DNA of 64,000 nt from Paenibacillus sinopodophylli (lineage in GTDB: Bacteria; Bacillota; Bacilli; Paenibacillales; Paenibacillaceae). The number at the start of each line of letters is the position of its first letter. Position 1 is the first letter of the stretch. Positions 9,245 through 18,386 of the stretch are shown here, in pieces. The notes under the pieces were generated by a model. The model searched no databases, had not been told where the DNA came from, and was given only the letters and a program-made list of their open reading frames with translations. Location of the stretch: the NCBI RefSeq assembly GCF_005930355.1, contig NZ_VDBO01000015.1, forward strand, positions 39,145 through 103,144, written 5' to 3'. The position numbers and the translations under genes are program-made.

Positions 9245-10991
9245 CGTTAGTAGTTCCCCTCTCTGGCTCAGGCTGCAGCGAAATTTTTAATACAATCGTC
9301 GTCCCGGCGCCCGGCGCGCTGTCAATGGTCAAGCCATATTGGTTCCCGTAATGGAGCTGGATCAGCTTGCACACATTGAACAGCCCGATCCCATTTCTAC
9401 CTGTAACGAATGCAATGCTCGAATCATTCTGTAAGCGTTCTCTTATCTGGTGCAGCTGGTCTGGCTCTATGCCAATGCCGTTATCCTTCACCGTAAAGGA
9501 GATGATGCCCGTCTCCTCCTTTACACTCAGCTTGATCGTGCCGCCGTGCTCCATTGGCTCTATGCCATGCACGATCGCATTTTCGACCAGCGGCTGAATA
9601 GACAGCTTAGGTACTTTTATGCCACCAAGCTCTCGCTCGCAATCTATTTCAATAACAAGCCTTTCGCGCCAGCGCATTTTCATAATCTCGCCATACCGCT
9701 TGACCTGCTCAAGCTCTTCATCAATGGTCACAAACCCGTCCTGTGTACTGGAGTGAATCGTATATCGGAATAAATCGGCAAGCTGAATGACTATCTGAGC
9801 ACGCTCTTGCTCGCCATTACGGATATGATCCCAATAGAGTGAATCGAGCGTGTTGAACAAAAAATGCGGATTAATTTGAGAATGGAGCGCTTTAATTTCG
9901 CTTTTGATCTTTACGATCTCCGTCTCATACACCGATTTAATTAAATAATTAATTTGCTTAACCATCTGGTTGTAGGTCAAATTCAGTTGATTAACCTCGC
10001 GGTTAAAATATTGATCGGGATTCTCCCGCGGACTGCCGTGCTTGCCGCCCTGTATAATGCGAGTTAAGCTTCTGATTGGCGATGTAATGAATTTGGATAA
10101 ATAATAAGACAGCAGAGCAAACACGAAGATGCTCAGCACGCTCGCCCAAAGCAGTACATCGCGCAAAAAGTAAATATCTGCAGTCAGCGTTTTTTTCGGG
10201 ATCATAATTTGCAGCTTCCAGCCCGTCGAACGTATAGCCCGCACTACCGTCACATAATCGCTGCTCTCCCCTTCAAGCGCACCAACAGACAGAAGCAGTC
10301 CATTGTCTTCTCCGACATTCATGCTCTGATTGTTCTCATCAAGAAGGCGCATGACACGACCTTTGTCCTTCGCCTTGTCGGTAGTGCCTAAGTCGATAAT
10401 GGAAGGCTTGAGCCGGATAAGCAGATAGCCGCCGCTGGCATACTGCTCTTTCTCGAGCTTTAACTGCCTAACAGCCAGCAGATCATCTGGATTATCCGGA
10501 TCGCGTCCAATCCATATCATCGCTCCAGCTTGATGAATGTCATCCGCCTGCTTCAAATAACGCTCGTCTACCCGCTCTTCGATACTCTTCTCCACGATAG
10601 GGTAGAGACTGCGGGTCAAGCTATATAGCTCTATATCCTTTATCGTATCTGAGTAGGCTGTCTTCTCAATGAGCAGCTTCCTCAGCCTCATTCTCTCGTC
10701 ATAGACCGTCTCATGCCCCTGCTTCTCCAAGCTCAGTGCTTCTTGAATCCGTTCATCCATCGCGAGCTGCAGCGTCAGAACGTTAACCTCATTAAGCTGC
10801 GATTCCAGCCTGCCGCTAGTTTGCAGGGCAATCTCGTCAATGTAAAGCGCTGCGTTATCTCGCTGTACCTTGGACAATAGTACATAAAGGCTGCTTACCG
10901 TAAGCAGCAGAACAAGCGACATGGTCAATATAAAGCTGAAAAAAATTTGACCCCTGGTATGATCTAATCCTATCTTTTTGAGATATCCCAC
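9219..10991 (-). CDS. Sensor histidine kinase (YesM-like), block B
   Basis: A 590-aa membrane kinase with TM1 at about 15-39, an extracellular sensor region, TM2 at about 279-298, then HAMP. The phosphoacceptor His376 lies in SQINPHFLFN; the ATPase part has PLVENAIVHG and DNGIGI. The start is a GTG at 10991 supported by GGAGG 9 nt upstream. It follows the terminator of the dehydrogenase gene by about 30 bp, so it may have its own promoter, or be reached by read-through from the transport operon. It should sense the sugar that block B imports. Confidence 0.92.
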   Translation of the reverse strand: MGYLKKIGLDHTRGQIFFSFILTMSLVLLLTVSSLYVLLSKVQRDNAALYIDEIALQTSGRLESQLNEVNVLTLQLAMDERIQEALSLEKQGHETVYDERMRLRKLLIEKTAYSDTIKDIELYSLTRSLYPIVEKSIEERVDERYLKQADDIHQAGAMIWIGRDPDNPDDLLAVRQLKLEKEQYASGGYLLIRLKPSIIDLGTTDKAKDKGRVMRLLDENNQSMNVGEDNGLLLSVGALEGESSDYVTVVRAIRSTGWKLQIMIPKKTLTADIYFLRDVLLWASVLSIFVFALLSYYLSKFITSPIRSLTRIIQGGKHGSPRENPDQYFNREVNQLNLTYNQMVKQINYLIKSVYETEIVKIKSEIKALHSQINPHFLFNTLDSLYWDHIRNGEQERAQIVIQLADLFRYTIHSSTQDGFVTIDEELEQVKRYGEIMKMRWRERLVIEIDCERELGGIKVPKLSIQPLVENAIVHGIEPMEHGGTIKLSVKEETGIISFTVKDNGIGIEPDQLHQIRERLQNDSSIAFVTGRNGIGLFNVCKLIQLHYGNQYGLTIDSAPGAGTTIVLKISLQPEPERGTTNDDAQHTGG

Positions 10992-11019
10992 TTCTTAGTT
11001 CCTCCAGCGAAACTTGCAC

Positions 11020-11056
11020 AAAACCTATCCTCTCTTAGTGGGAGAGGATAGGTTTT
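11020..11056 (-). terminator. Terminator of the block B transport operon
   Basis: A perfect 15-bp inverted repeat (AAAACCTATCCTCTC / GAGAGGATAGGTTTT) with a 7-nt loop starts 14 bp after the dehydrogenase stop. Confidence 0.85.
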
Positions 11057-11069
11057 GTCCGCATACGGT

Positions 11070-12125
11070 TTATTTATTTGGATAAATCATAATTTTTATA
11101 CTGGTGTCTTTCTGTGTACGGGCCATCTCGACCGCTTCCTTCGTATCCTGAAGAGAATATTTGTGCGTAATGACTTTCTCGATGTCGACAGTGGACTGAC
11201 TGAGTGCCTGAATAGCACCTGGGTATGTGTTCGCATATCGGAACAATCCGAGCACATCGACCTCAGCATCGATAATCGCATTTACATCAACTGGAATTTC
11301 AGAGGCTGCTGGCATGCCGACAAGCACAATGCGTCCACCGCGCTTCACTGTACGGATCGTATCTGCAATAGCTCGTCCGTTACCGGAAGTCTCGACGATT
11401 ACGGTAACGCCTTTCCCGCCAGTTAACTCGGAAATTCGCGCCTGCACATCCTCTTTCATCGGATCAATAACTGCCGTTACGCCCATTTCCTTCGCCAATT
11501 CCTGCCGGAACGGCACAACGTCGGTCGCATAAATTTCACTAACGCCGAACACCTTCGCCGCCTGGATCGCGAGCAGTCCGATCGGGCCAAGCCCCGTTAC
11601 CAGCAGACGATCTGCCGGAGTAACCTTCGCACGATTCATAGCGTGCAGACCTACTGAGAGCGGCTCCAGAAGCGCGCCTTGCTCGAAGCTGATCTCATCC
11701 GGCAGTTTGAACAGGAAGTCGCTGCGGACAGCTACATACTCGGCCCACGCTCCGTCAACTGGCGGCGTTGCCATGAACACAACATCCGGGCATAGGTTGT
11801 AGCGACCTGATTTACAATATTCACAGCGACCGCATGCTACACCCGGTTCTACAGCCACTCGGTCGCCAACTGACACATTCGATACACCCTTGCCGACAGC
11901 AACAACCTCGCCGGACAGCTCATGACCGAGAATAATTGGCCTCTCCACTACATAGCGACCAATTCTTCCATGCTCATAGTAATGAACATCCGAGCCGCAT
12001 ACACCAATACAGTACACTTTGACGAGCGCCTCATCCTCTTTTGGTGTCGGTACGGGAACTTTTTTAATCTCTATATCAAGTGGTTTATTCATAACAGCAG
12101 CATCCATTACGTTCATGCTCATCAT
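11070..12125 (-). CDS. Zinc-dependent medium-chain dehydrogenase (sorbitol/xylitol dehydrogenase-like)
   Basis: A 351-aa NAD(P)-dependent dehydrogenase of the polyol type. Catalytic zinc ligands are visible as Cys43 (VCGSDVHYYEHG) and His68 with Glu69 (LGHELSG). The structural zinc cysteines are Cys98, Cys101, Cys104 and Cys112. A Rossmann motif follows (GLGPIGLLAIQ). The frame is open to 12167, but AAAGGTGA is correctly placed before the ATG at 12125, 4 nt after the GH43 stop. In this operon it would oxidise or reduce a sugar or polyol released by the GH43 enzyme; the substrate is inferred. Confidence 0.9.
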   Translation of the reverse strand: MMSMNVMDAAVMNKPLDIEIKKVPVPTPKEDEALVKVYCIGVCGSDVHYYEHGRIGRYVVERPIILGHELSGEVVAVGKGVSNVSVGDRVAVEPGVACGRCEYCKSGRYNLCPDVVFMATPPVDGAWAEYVAVRSDFLFKLPDEISFEQGALLEPLSVGLHAMNRAKVTPADRLLVTGLGPIGLLAIQAAKVFGVSEIYATDVVPFRQELAKEMGVTAVIDPMKEDVQARISELTGGKGVTVIVETSGNGRAIADTIRTVKRGGRIVLVGMPAASEIPVDVNAIIDAEVDVLGLFRYANTYPGAIQALSQSTVDIEKVITHKYSLQDTKEAVEMARTQKDTSIKIMIYPNK

Positions 12126-12129
12126 CAGC

Positions 12130-13740
12130 TCACCTTTCGGAATACTTAAAGTAATCAAAGTCCGCATACTTGCCCTGTCCGCTTAAATCCTGCACACAAA
12201 TGCCGATAAACGCCCCGGTAAAGCCTTGATCAAGTGCAATGCCATCCTTCACCAGCTCAGCGTTCTCATCCGATATTTTGGTTGCATCGAGAACAGGGCC
12301 AATCAACTGCCAAGCGGAACCATCTAACGAATAGTAGAATTGAAGTGCTTCATGGCGGATCTCCGCCTTCAAATAACAGCGCTCTGCCCCTTCAATCGAT
12401 ACAGGATGCTCAAGCGGCTCGTCATATACACTACGATCACTCGACATAATGCCAAGGCATTTGCCCAGCTCCTCGTCTCGGCTTATCCATAAGTAATAAT
12501 AGTTCTTTGTATTATAATAGTAAACAAGACCAGCAAGCTGCTGATACGTATTCGGTTCGAACTCAACGACAGTCTCCGCGTCCACTGTGAACGATTGCTG
12601 ACGCCTTGCGATCAGGCTCTGGCGATGTGTGGAATAGAGCGACTCTCTTCCTTTAAGTCTCATATGGCCGGGACGCTCCGTCAGCGTGGCCCATTGCTCT
12701 CCCCGCGGCTCGCGCAGCGTGTGCAAATGAATGCTGATCGTTTCCCCGTCGAAATGCTCGATTTCCGGCTCCGCTTCGAAACGATACTCCGCCAGCGCAG
12801 GAGCTTGTACTTGAACATGTGGCGAGTGGCCCGCCTCGATCAGCCGCAGCCAACCATCTTGTGTCCATTCAACGCACTGGATAGCGGTTTCTCTTCCCAG
12901 CGTACAGCTTCCCGAAGGGCTAAGCGGGCGCGCACACAAATGAACGATATACAGCTGACCATCCTGCGTCTCTACCAGACTGGCATGACCCGCCTTCTGC
13001 AGCTCCAGCTCCGGTCTATCCGTCGATGTAAGGATTGGACCCGCTGGGTCGGCTTCGTATGTGCCTAGCAGCGTCCGCGAACGTGCGACAGTCGCCGCAT
13101 GACCAAAGCGCGTTCCGCCCTCAGCCGTGATCAAATAATAATAGCCGTCATGACGGTAAATATGAGGCCCTTCAGTGAGGCCAAGCGGTGTGCCTCCGAA
13201 TATCGTATGAATCGGCCCCGTCAGCGCCTTCAGCTCCTCAGAATATTGCTGTATGACGATGCCACCGAACGGGTTCTTCCCCTTCCGGTGATCCCATGTC
13301 AGATTAGTAAGCCATTTGGTACCGTCCTCGTCATGGAACAGCGATGGATCGAAGCCGCTGCTGTTCAAATAGATTGGCTCAGACCAAGGCCCCATTATAT
13401 CGTTAGCCGTTACCATATAATTGTGGGTGTCCTTAAAAGGACCCATATGGCTCTTCACATCGGTAAATATGAGATAAAATGTCCCTTTGTCATAGCTCAG
13501 ACAAGGTGCCCATACTCCGCCCGAGTCGGGATTTCCGATCATATCAAGCTGGCTGGCCCGAGCAAGCGGGTGCGTCAGCACCCGCCAATTTCTCAGATCA
13601 CGTGAATGATGAATCTGAACGCCAGGAAACCATTCAAAGGTTGAGGTTGCAATATAATAATCGTCTCCGACACGTATAATCGAAGGGTCGGGGTTGAATC
13701 CCCGCAATATCGGATTGTTAATTACGTTAATCGTAAACAC
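12130..13740 (-). CDS. GH43 beta-xylosidase / arabinofuranosidase-type glycosidase
   Basis: A 536-aa glycoside hydrolase. The five-bladed GH43 propeller shows the catalytic base Asp18 (GFNPDPS), the pKa-modulating Asp131 (SGFDPSLF) and the acid Glu190 (GLTEGPHIY). A second beta-sandwich at about 320-530 matches the C-terminal domain of GH43 xylosidases. There is no signal peptide, so it acts on imported oligosaccharides. The frame is annotated from a GTG at 13740, but AGGAGG overlaps that GTG; an ATT at 13731 is spaced 8 nt from the Shine-Dalgarno and could be the real start. It lies between the binding protein and the dehydrogenase. Confidence 0.92.
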   Translation of the reverse strand: MFTINVINNPILRGFNPDPSIIRVGDDYYIATSTFEWFPGVQIHHSRDLRNWRVLTHPLARASQLDMIGNPDSGGVWAPCLSYDKGTFYLIFTDVKSHMGPFKDTHNYMVTANDIMGPWSEPIYLNSSGFDPSLFHDEDGTKWLTNLTWDHRKGKNPFGGIVIQQYSEELKALTGPIHTIFGGTPLGLTEGPHIYRHDGYYYLITAEGGTRFGHAATVARSRTLLGTYEADPAGPILTSTDRPELELQKAGHASLVETQDGQLYIVHLCARPLSPSGSCTLGRETAIQCVEWTQDGWLRLIEAGHSPHVQVQAPALAEYRFEAEPEIEHFDGETISIHLHTLREPRGEQWATLTERPGHMRLKGRESLYSTHRQSLIARRQQSFTVDAETVVEFEPNTYQQLAGLVYYYNTKNYYYLWISRDEELGKCLGIMSSDRSVYDEPLEHPVSIEGAERCYLKAEIRHEALQFYYSLDGSAWQLIGPVLDATKISDENAELVKDGIALDQGFTGAFIGICVQDLSGQGKYADFDYFKYSER

Positions 13741-13746
13741 CTCCTA

Positions 13747-13827
13747 TGTCGCTGCGCGAGAGATCATTCTTATATCCGCAAAGGCGAACACTATGTTCCT
13801 CAGAACGATCTTCTCGCTTCGCTGACA
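13747..13827 (-). repeat. Long imperfect inverted repeat between binding protein and GH43
   Basis: Arms at 13747-13770 and 13802-13827 both read TGTC..GCGAGA..GATC.TTCT outward, with small bulges. Between them lie small stems (GAACA/TGTTC). It sits inside one operon with no T run, so it looks like an RNA processing or stability element that raises binding-protein mRNA over the enzyme mRNA rather than a plain terminator. Confidence 0.55.
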
Positions 13828-13883
13828 CCTCAATTTTCAAATGTAACTTATTCAATCGTTTTTTCTACTTAAGTTCTGCCAGT

Positions 13884-15158
13884 CTATTTGATTTTCGCCA
13901 GCTCGTCTTTAACGTTACTCGCCTTTTGTCCTACAATCGCACCGACTGAGTTCAAGAACTGCTCTGCGCGTTTCGCGTCCAGCGCTTGGTCATAGTAGCT
14001 GAAGAAGCCTTCCAGGCTGCTGCTGATCGAACTTCCGTACGCATAGGAGAGCGGATTCATCTTCGATTGGTCAAGTCCAGGCGTTTTCATCGGGCTAATG
14101 TTTGCGCCCTCGTTAATTTCCTTCCGTTGTACCGAATCGGTAAGGAATCGAATCGCTTCATAAGCAGCCTCTTGGTTCGTCTTCGAAGAAATAGCCATAC
14201 CTGCCCCGAAGCCGCCTTGATAGATGTTAATGCCGCCATTGCCGCCGTCTACTACCGGGAACGGAACGAAGCCTACTTTATCGGCAAAGTCATCGCCTAG
14301 GAACGAATTCATTGCCCATTCTCCTTGAAGATACATAGCCGCTTTTCCACTCGTGAACAATGATTCCGCCGCCGCATAGTCCAGACCGAGGAAGCCATTA
14401 ATGAAGCCCTTATGATCCACAGCAAGCTCACGCAGCATTTCACCCGCCTTCACAAAGGTGTCCTGTGTGAAATCGGCTTCGCCTTCTTTGGCGCGATCGA
14501 ACGGCTCCATGCCGCCAATACGCTGTGCCAAATAGGAGAACCAGTGCAGAACCGGCCAACGATCTTTACCCGCAACTGTAATCGGAACGATGTTTTTGGT
14601 GTTGAACTGATCGACAACAGTAAGCAGCTCCGCATAGGTTGTCGGAGGCGTCAGGCCGTTCTCCTCAAAAATCTGCTTGTTGTACCATAGGGATACTCCG
14701 CTGAACAGAACCGGAATACCGTAGTTTTTGCCGTCATAAGAGAACGTTTCCAAACCACCGTTAAGCACATCGTTTTTGAAAGCCTCATCCTTGTTCAATG
14801 GCTCTGTAATATCACCCAGCATGTCGTTGGATACGAGCGTTTCGAACGTTTCACCGCTCCAATAAGTGATAATATCCGGCACTTGATTGCCTGTAATCGC
14901 TACTTTCATTTTTGTTTTCAAAGCCTCGTCCTCAAAAAACTCAGCGGATAGCTGAATATTCGGATGCTCGTCATTGAATTGCTTGATCGACTTTTCAATA
15001 ATATCCTTGTTTCTCGTTTCCATGCTCCACATCGTCAACTTGGTTACTTCCCCAGAAGCCTCCCCCGTCTTGCCGCCTTCCGCATTATTCCCCGCACTGG
15101 AGCAGCCTGCCACAACTATAATCATCATTGCTAATAGAAAGATAAGACCTTTTTTCAT
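13884..15158 (-). CDS. ABC transporter sugar-binding lipoprotein (block B)
   Basis: A 424-aa family 1 solute-binding protein. AGGAGG lies 8 nt before the ATG at 15158, rather than the longer frame from 15206. The product begins MKKGLIFLLAMM and has the lipobox VAGC, so it is lipid-anchored outside the cell. It lies 3' of its two permeases (16173-17060, 15297-16154) and 5' of the GH43 gene. The usual binding-protein signature GKAAMYLQGEWAMNSF is present. It probably binds short xylo- or arabino-oligosaccharides, judged only from its neighbours. Confidence 0.9.
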   Translation of the reverse strand: MKKGLIFLLAMMIIVVAGCSSAGNNAEGGKTGEASGEVTKLTMWSMETRNKDIIEKSIKQFNDEHPNIQLSAEFFEDEALKTKMKVAITGNQVPDIITYWSGETFETLVSNDMLGDITEPLNKDEAFKNDVLNGGLETFSYDGKNYGIPVLFSGVSLWYNKQIFEENGLTPPTTYAELLTVVDQFNTKNIVPITVAGKDRWPVLHWFSYLAQRIGGMEPFDRAKEGEADFTQDTFVKAGEMLRELAVDHKGFINGFLGLDYAAAESLFTSGKAAMYLQGEWAMNSFLGDDFADKVGFVPFPVVDGGNGGINIYQGGFGAGMAISSKTNQEAAYEAIRFLTDSVQRKEINEGANISPMKTPGLDQSKMNPLSYAYGSSISSSLEGFFSYYDQALDAKRAEQFLNSVGAIVGQKASNVKDELAKIK

Positions 15159-15296
15159 CTGTATTTCCTCCTTGTATAGTGTCAAATACCGCACATCAAC
15201 AATCAATCAGGTTCCCTGTATCATTGGCATATGCGGCTTATTCTGTCTTCTCTTTTTCCTTTAAGCCTGTAATCCCCTTTAGTCCATAGCCGTCAA

Positions 15297-16154
15297 TTAA
15301 CCTTTAACCGATCCAGCCACCACCCCCTTTTGGATATATTTTTGTAGAAACATATACAAAATAATGATAGGGGCAGTCGTGATGACCAAAGCCGCACTTA
15401 TGAGTGAATAATCCGCGCTAAAGTTTCCTTTGAACATCATAAGGCCAAGCGGCAACGTTTTTAGCGATTCTTTGGAAACCATAACTAGCGGGAATACGAA
15501 ATCATTCATGATATTGAAGAAGGACAGAATCGTAATCGTCGCAAGCACAGGCTTCGCAATTGGAAAGTAAACTTTGAAAAACGTTTGATAAATCGAGCAG
15601 CCATCAATCATCGCCGCCTCCTCCAGCTCCTTCGGCACGCCTTGGAAAAAGCCGTGGGCAATAAAGACAGCAACCGGAAGGTTAAAAGCAACATAAGGGA
15701 AAAACAATGCCCAGAACGTATCATATACACCGAGCTTGTTCGCCATCGTAAACAGTGGAATCAACGTGCTGTGAATCGGAATCAGCATACCAAGAAAAAA
15801 AGCTCCCAGCACAATCTTCGAGCCTTTGAACGGCCGAATCGACAAGTAAAAGCCGATCAGCGTCGCAACGACCAACAGCCCAACGACTGAGAAAAAGGTA
15901 ATGTACAAGCTGTTGAACAAATAGCCGTTGATGCCTTGATTCCAAGCCTGTACATAATTATCGAAATGCCATGACTTAGGCAGCCCCCAAGGGTTCGCGA
16001 AGTACTCCTTATTGCTCTTGAAGGACGAAATGACCATCCATACGAACGGATATCCCGTAAATACAAGATGAACCAGCAGCAGTACATACAGCAGCAATCG
16101 GGAAATTCCTTTGCCTCGTGTCCCTGCCGGCTGCATCGTTTGTGTCGCGCTCAT
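15297..16154 (-). CDS. CUT1 sugar ABC permease, MalG type (block B)
   Basis: A 285-aa permease with six hydrophobic segments, an EAA loop (PKELEEAAMIDGCSIYQTFF) and the C-terminal AGSVKG typical of MalG-like subunits. AAAGGAG precedes the ATG. It starts 18 nt after the MalF-type gene and forms the channel with it. A 138-bp gap separates it from the binding-protein ATG. Confidence 0.93.
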   Translation of the reverse strand: MSATQTMQPAGTRGKGISRLLLYVLLLVHLVFTGYPFVWMVISSFKSNKEYFANPWGLPKSWHFDNYVQAWNQGINGYLFNSLYITFFSVVGLLVVATLIGFYLSIRPFKGSKIVLGAFFLGMLIPIHSTLIPLFTMANKLGVYDTFWALFFPYVAFNLPVAVFIAHGFFQGVPKELEEAAMIDGCSIYQTFFKVYFPIAKPVLATITILSFFNIMNDFVFPLVMVSKESLKTLPLGLMMFKGNFSADYSLISAALVITTAPIIILYMFLQKYIQKGVVAGSVKG

Positions 16155-16172
16155 TTTCTTCTCTCCTTTCTT

Positions 16173-17060
16173 CTATTCGAATCTGGCGCCAGTACGGCCT
16201 AGAACCTTTGAAATGATTAATGCAAGACAAAGTCCAAATAATAGCAAGAAGGTAGAGATGGTGCTTCCGTAGCCGAAATCCATCATACGGAATGCATTTT
16301 TCATCATATAGCTTGCTAGCACTTCACTGCTATTATTCGGACCGCCGCCTGTCATAATATAAATCAGGTCGAAATATTTCAATGAATTAATGACACAGTT
16401 CAGCACCGTAAATGTAATGGTTGGCCAAATCAACGGAATTTGGATACTGAATATAATTTTCCACTCTCCCGCACCCTCTACGCGCGCCGCCTCCAGCACC
16501 TCGTCTGAAATACCCTGAAGTGCACCGAAGTAGACGATAATATAAAAGCCGATAAACTGCCATGCCACAACTGCGATTACTGAACCGAGCGCTGTCGCTT
16601 CATCCCCGAGCCAAGCATGCGCCCACTGATCGAGTCCAAGCTGTATCAATAAATTGTTCAGCAGCCCGAAATTCGGATCATATATTTGCCCCCACAATAT
16701 GCCGAGCACAGCGGTCGACAGCATAACCGGCGTGAAATAAATCGTTTTCAAAAAATTTGAACCTCTTAGCTTGTAGCCAAGCACAATGGCAAGGAATAAA
16801 CCGACCGGCAGTTGGATGAATAGCGCTCCGAGTGTCAAATACACGGAATTTTTCAAAGAGGTCCATAGAATCGGATCTTGAAACAGCTGATTGAAATTTC
16901 CGAATCCATTGAAAACCTTTGCCGAAACTCCATTCCATTGGAAGAAGCTATAATAAATACTCATACTGATTGGCACAATGATGACCGCCAAAAAAATTAA
17001 CAGCGCAGGTCCCATGAAAAAGAGCCTGCTGCCCAAGCGTCTGACGCCTGTTTCGTTCAT
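16173..17060 (-). CDS. CUT1 sugar ABC permease, MalF type (block B)
   Basis: A 295-aa permease, first gene of block B. The frame is open back to 17144, but GGAGAGGG lies about 9 nt before the ATG at 17060 and no good ribosome binding site precedes the earlier starts, so I choose 17060. It has a first membrane segment at about residues 14-38 and an EAA loop (SDEVLEAARVEGAGEWKIIF). A possible CcpA operator lies about 130 bp upstream. Confidence 0.88.
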   Translation of the reverse strand: MNETGVRRLGSRLFFMGPALLIFLAVIIVPISMSIYYSFFQWNGVSAKVFNGFGNFNQLFQDPILWTSLKNSVYLTLGALFIQLPVGLFLAIVLGYKLRGSNFLKTIYFTPVMLSTAVLGILWGQIYDPNFGLLNNLLIQLGLDQWAHAWLGDEATALGSVIAVVAWQFIGFYIIVYFGALQGISDEVLEAARVEGAGEWKIIFSIQIPLIWPTITFTVLNCVINSLKYFDLIYIMTGGGPNNSSEVLASYMMKNAFRMMDFGYGSTISTFLLLFGLCLALIISKVLGRTGARFE

Positions 17061-17190
17061 CCGTAACACCCTCTCCGGCTTCATGCGCATGATGTCTTGC
17101 TTCTTTGTATCCGTTTTCATTATTCTATCAAGCATACAAATCATTGTAATGATACGATGATTAGGTAAAATAGCACTTTCATTGGTTGAT

Positions 17191-17206
17191 ATAAAACGCT
17201 TTCTTA
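17191..17206. promoter_or_regulatory. Possible CcpA (cre) operator upstream of block B
   Basis: On the minus strand the core GAAAGCGTTT matches the middle of the Bacillus cre consensus (TGnAAnCGnTTnCA), with poor outer bases. The position upstream of a sugar operon fits catabolite repression. Confidence 0.35.
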
Positions 17207-17250
17207 TGTTATAAAGCCCTCTTAGATGCGGATATTTGAATAGACATACT

Positions 17251-17294
17251 AAAAAAAGCAGGAACCGAGATATACCATCGGCTCCTGCTTTTTT
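17251..17294 (-). terminator. Terminator of block C
   Basis: A near-perfect stem around AGCAGGA(G/A)CCGA with A and T runs on both sides ends just after the SurA-like gene. It could work in both directions. Confidence 0.9.
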
Positions 17295-17300
17295 CGTTTT

Positions 17301-18386
17301 CTATTCTCCTGTTGCCTTCAAACGGTCGTATGCGGATTGCTTTACTTTGACGACAACGGCATTAGCCTTTTCCTCCAGATAACGATTGAATTTGGCGGCA
17401 AGCACCTCGCTTTGCAGTTGAGCTGCTACGCTTGCAAGCGGTACTGCGTAGCCTTCTTTTTTGTCAATTAGCTGAATAACCGAAAAGCTGGTGCCCGTAT
17501 CAATAATGGAAGAATGCTCACCAACCTTTAATTGCGTAGCAGCTTGCTGCAGCATGAAGTCTGCTTTTAGCGGCGATTGCTGATCATTCAGAATGACGGA
17601 ACTCTTGCGCACGCCATCTTTGCTATATGCCTTGGCTATCTCCCCGAATAAGGCTCCCGAATCGAGGCGCCTTAGTGCTACATTTATGGTTTCGATGATG
17701 TCTTCCCGATCTCCGTCGTTATAGGGGATGGAAAATTCATTAAAGGTTATTTGGGTTTGATTCGTAAACTCGGCTTCATGCGTACGGTAGCTGTCGGTAA
17801 CCTCTTCTTCTGAAACCTTCAATTCATTCTCGCCTAGCTTTTCTTGCAGATCCAGCTTGATATTGCTCAAGGAATAGAAATAATACTGGCTGAGATCATA
17901 CTCCCCTAAGCCAAAAATCGCTTCTCCCTTATCCAAGCTATTCGCTCTGTCTGCATTGTTCTTTCCCCAATTCCGAACAAAGCTTTGAAAAGAGCTGTCT
18001 TCAATAAGCCCCTTCTCCATAGCGAGCAACTGTAAGGTTTTCCCTTTCACAGCCTCGTCCATCGCTTGTTTTCTAAGCTTATCAATTGGACGCTCTTCGC
18101 CGAACGTCTCCGTCCAATAGTTTTTACTATCCTCGGCTCCGTATGTCACATTGAAATAATTGGTAACTGATCCCTTTTCCTTAGCCATATACAGCTGAAA
18201 TTCGTCATGGGTGACCGGCAAACCTCCAACTTCGATAATAACCGCCTCTGAGTCTGTAGAACGAGATGGTAAAAAGGCTACTGCCGCGAAGACAGTAACC
18301 GCCAGAATAGCAACTATTACAGCGATAAGCACACGCTGGTATTTCCAACCATTATTTTGAGATGGGTCAACCAGGGCTCGACTCAT
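17301..18386 (-). CDS. SurA/PrsA-like membrane-anchored foldase or chaperone
   Basis: A 361-aa protein with one N-terminal transmembrane anchor at about residues 18-40 and the rest outside the cell. Residues about 50-195 resemble the SurA N-terminal chaperone region (HDEFQLYMA.., REEA-like helices). Residues about 205-320 resemble a parvulin (PpiC) domain: LRRLDSGALFGEIAKAYS and LKVGEHSSIIDTG. The usual GGxLG and FxxPF-type active-site motifs of parvulins are not obvious, so it may fold proteins without isomerase activity. Its ATG is 20 nt inside the end of the GH29 gene, so it is part of the sugar operon. That placement suggests service to secreted or surface proteins of this system. Confidence 0.75.
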   Translation of the reverse strand: MSRALVDPSQNNGWKYQRVLIAVIVAILAVTVFAAVAFLPSRSTDSEAVIIEVGGLPVTHDEFQLYMAKEKGSVTNYFNVTYGAEDSKNYWTETFGEERPIDKLRKQAMDEAVKGKTLQLLAMEKGLIEDSSFQSFVRNWGKNNADRANSLDKGEAIFGLGEYDLSQYYFYSLSNIKLDLQEKLGENELKVSEEEVTDSYRTHEAEFTNQTQITFNEFSIPYNDGDREDIIETINVALRRLDSGALFGEIAKAYSKDGVRKSSVILNDQQSPLKADFMLQQAATQLKVGEHSSIIDTGTSFSVIQLIDKKEGYAVPLASVAAQLQSEVLAAKFNRYLEEKANAVVVKVKQSAYDRLKATGE

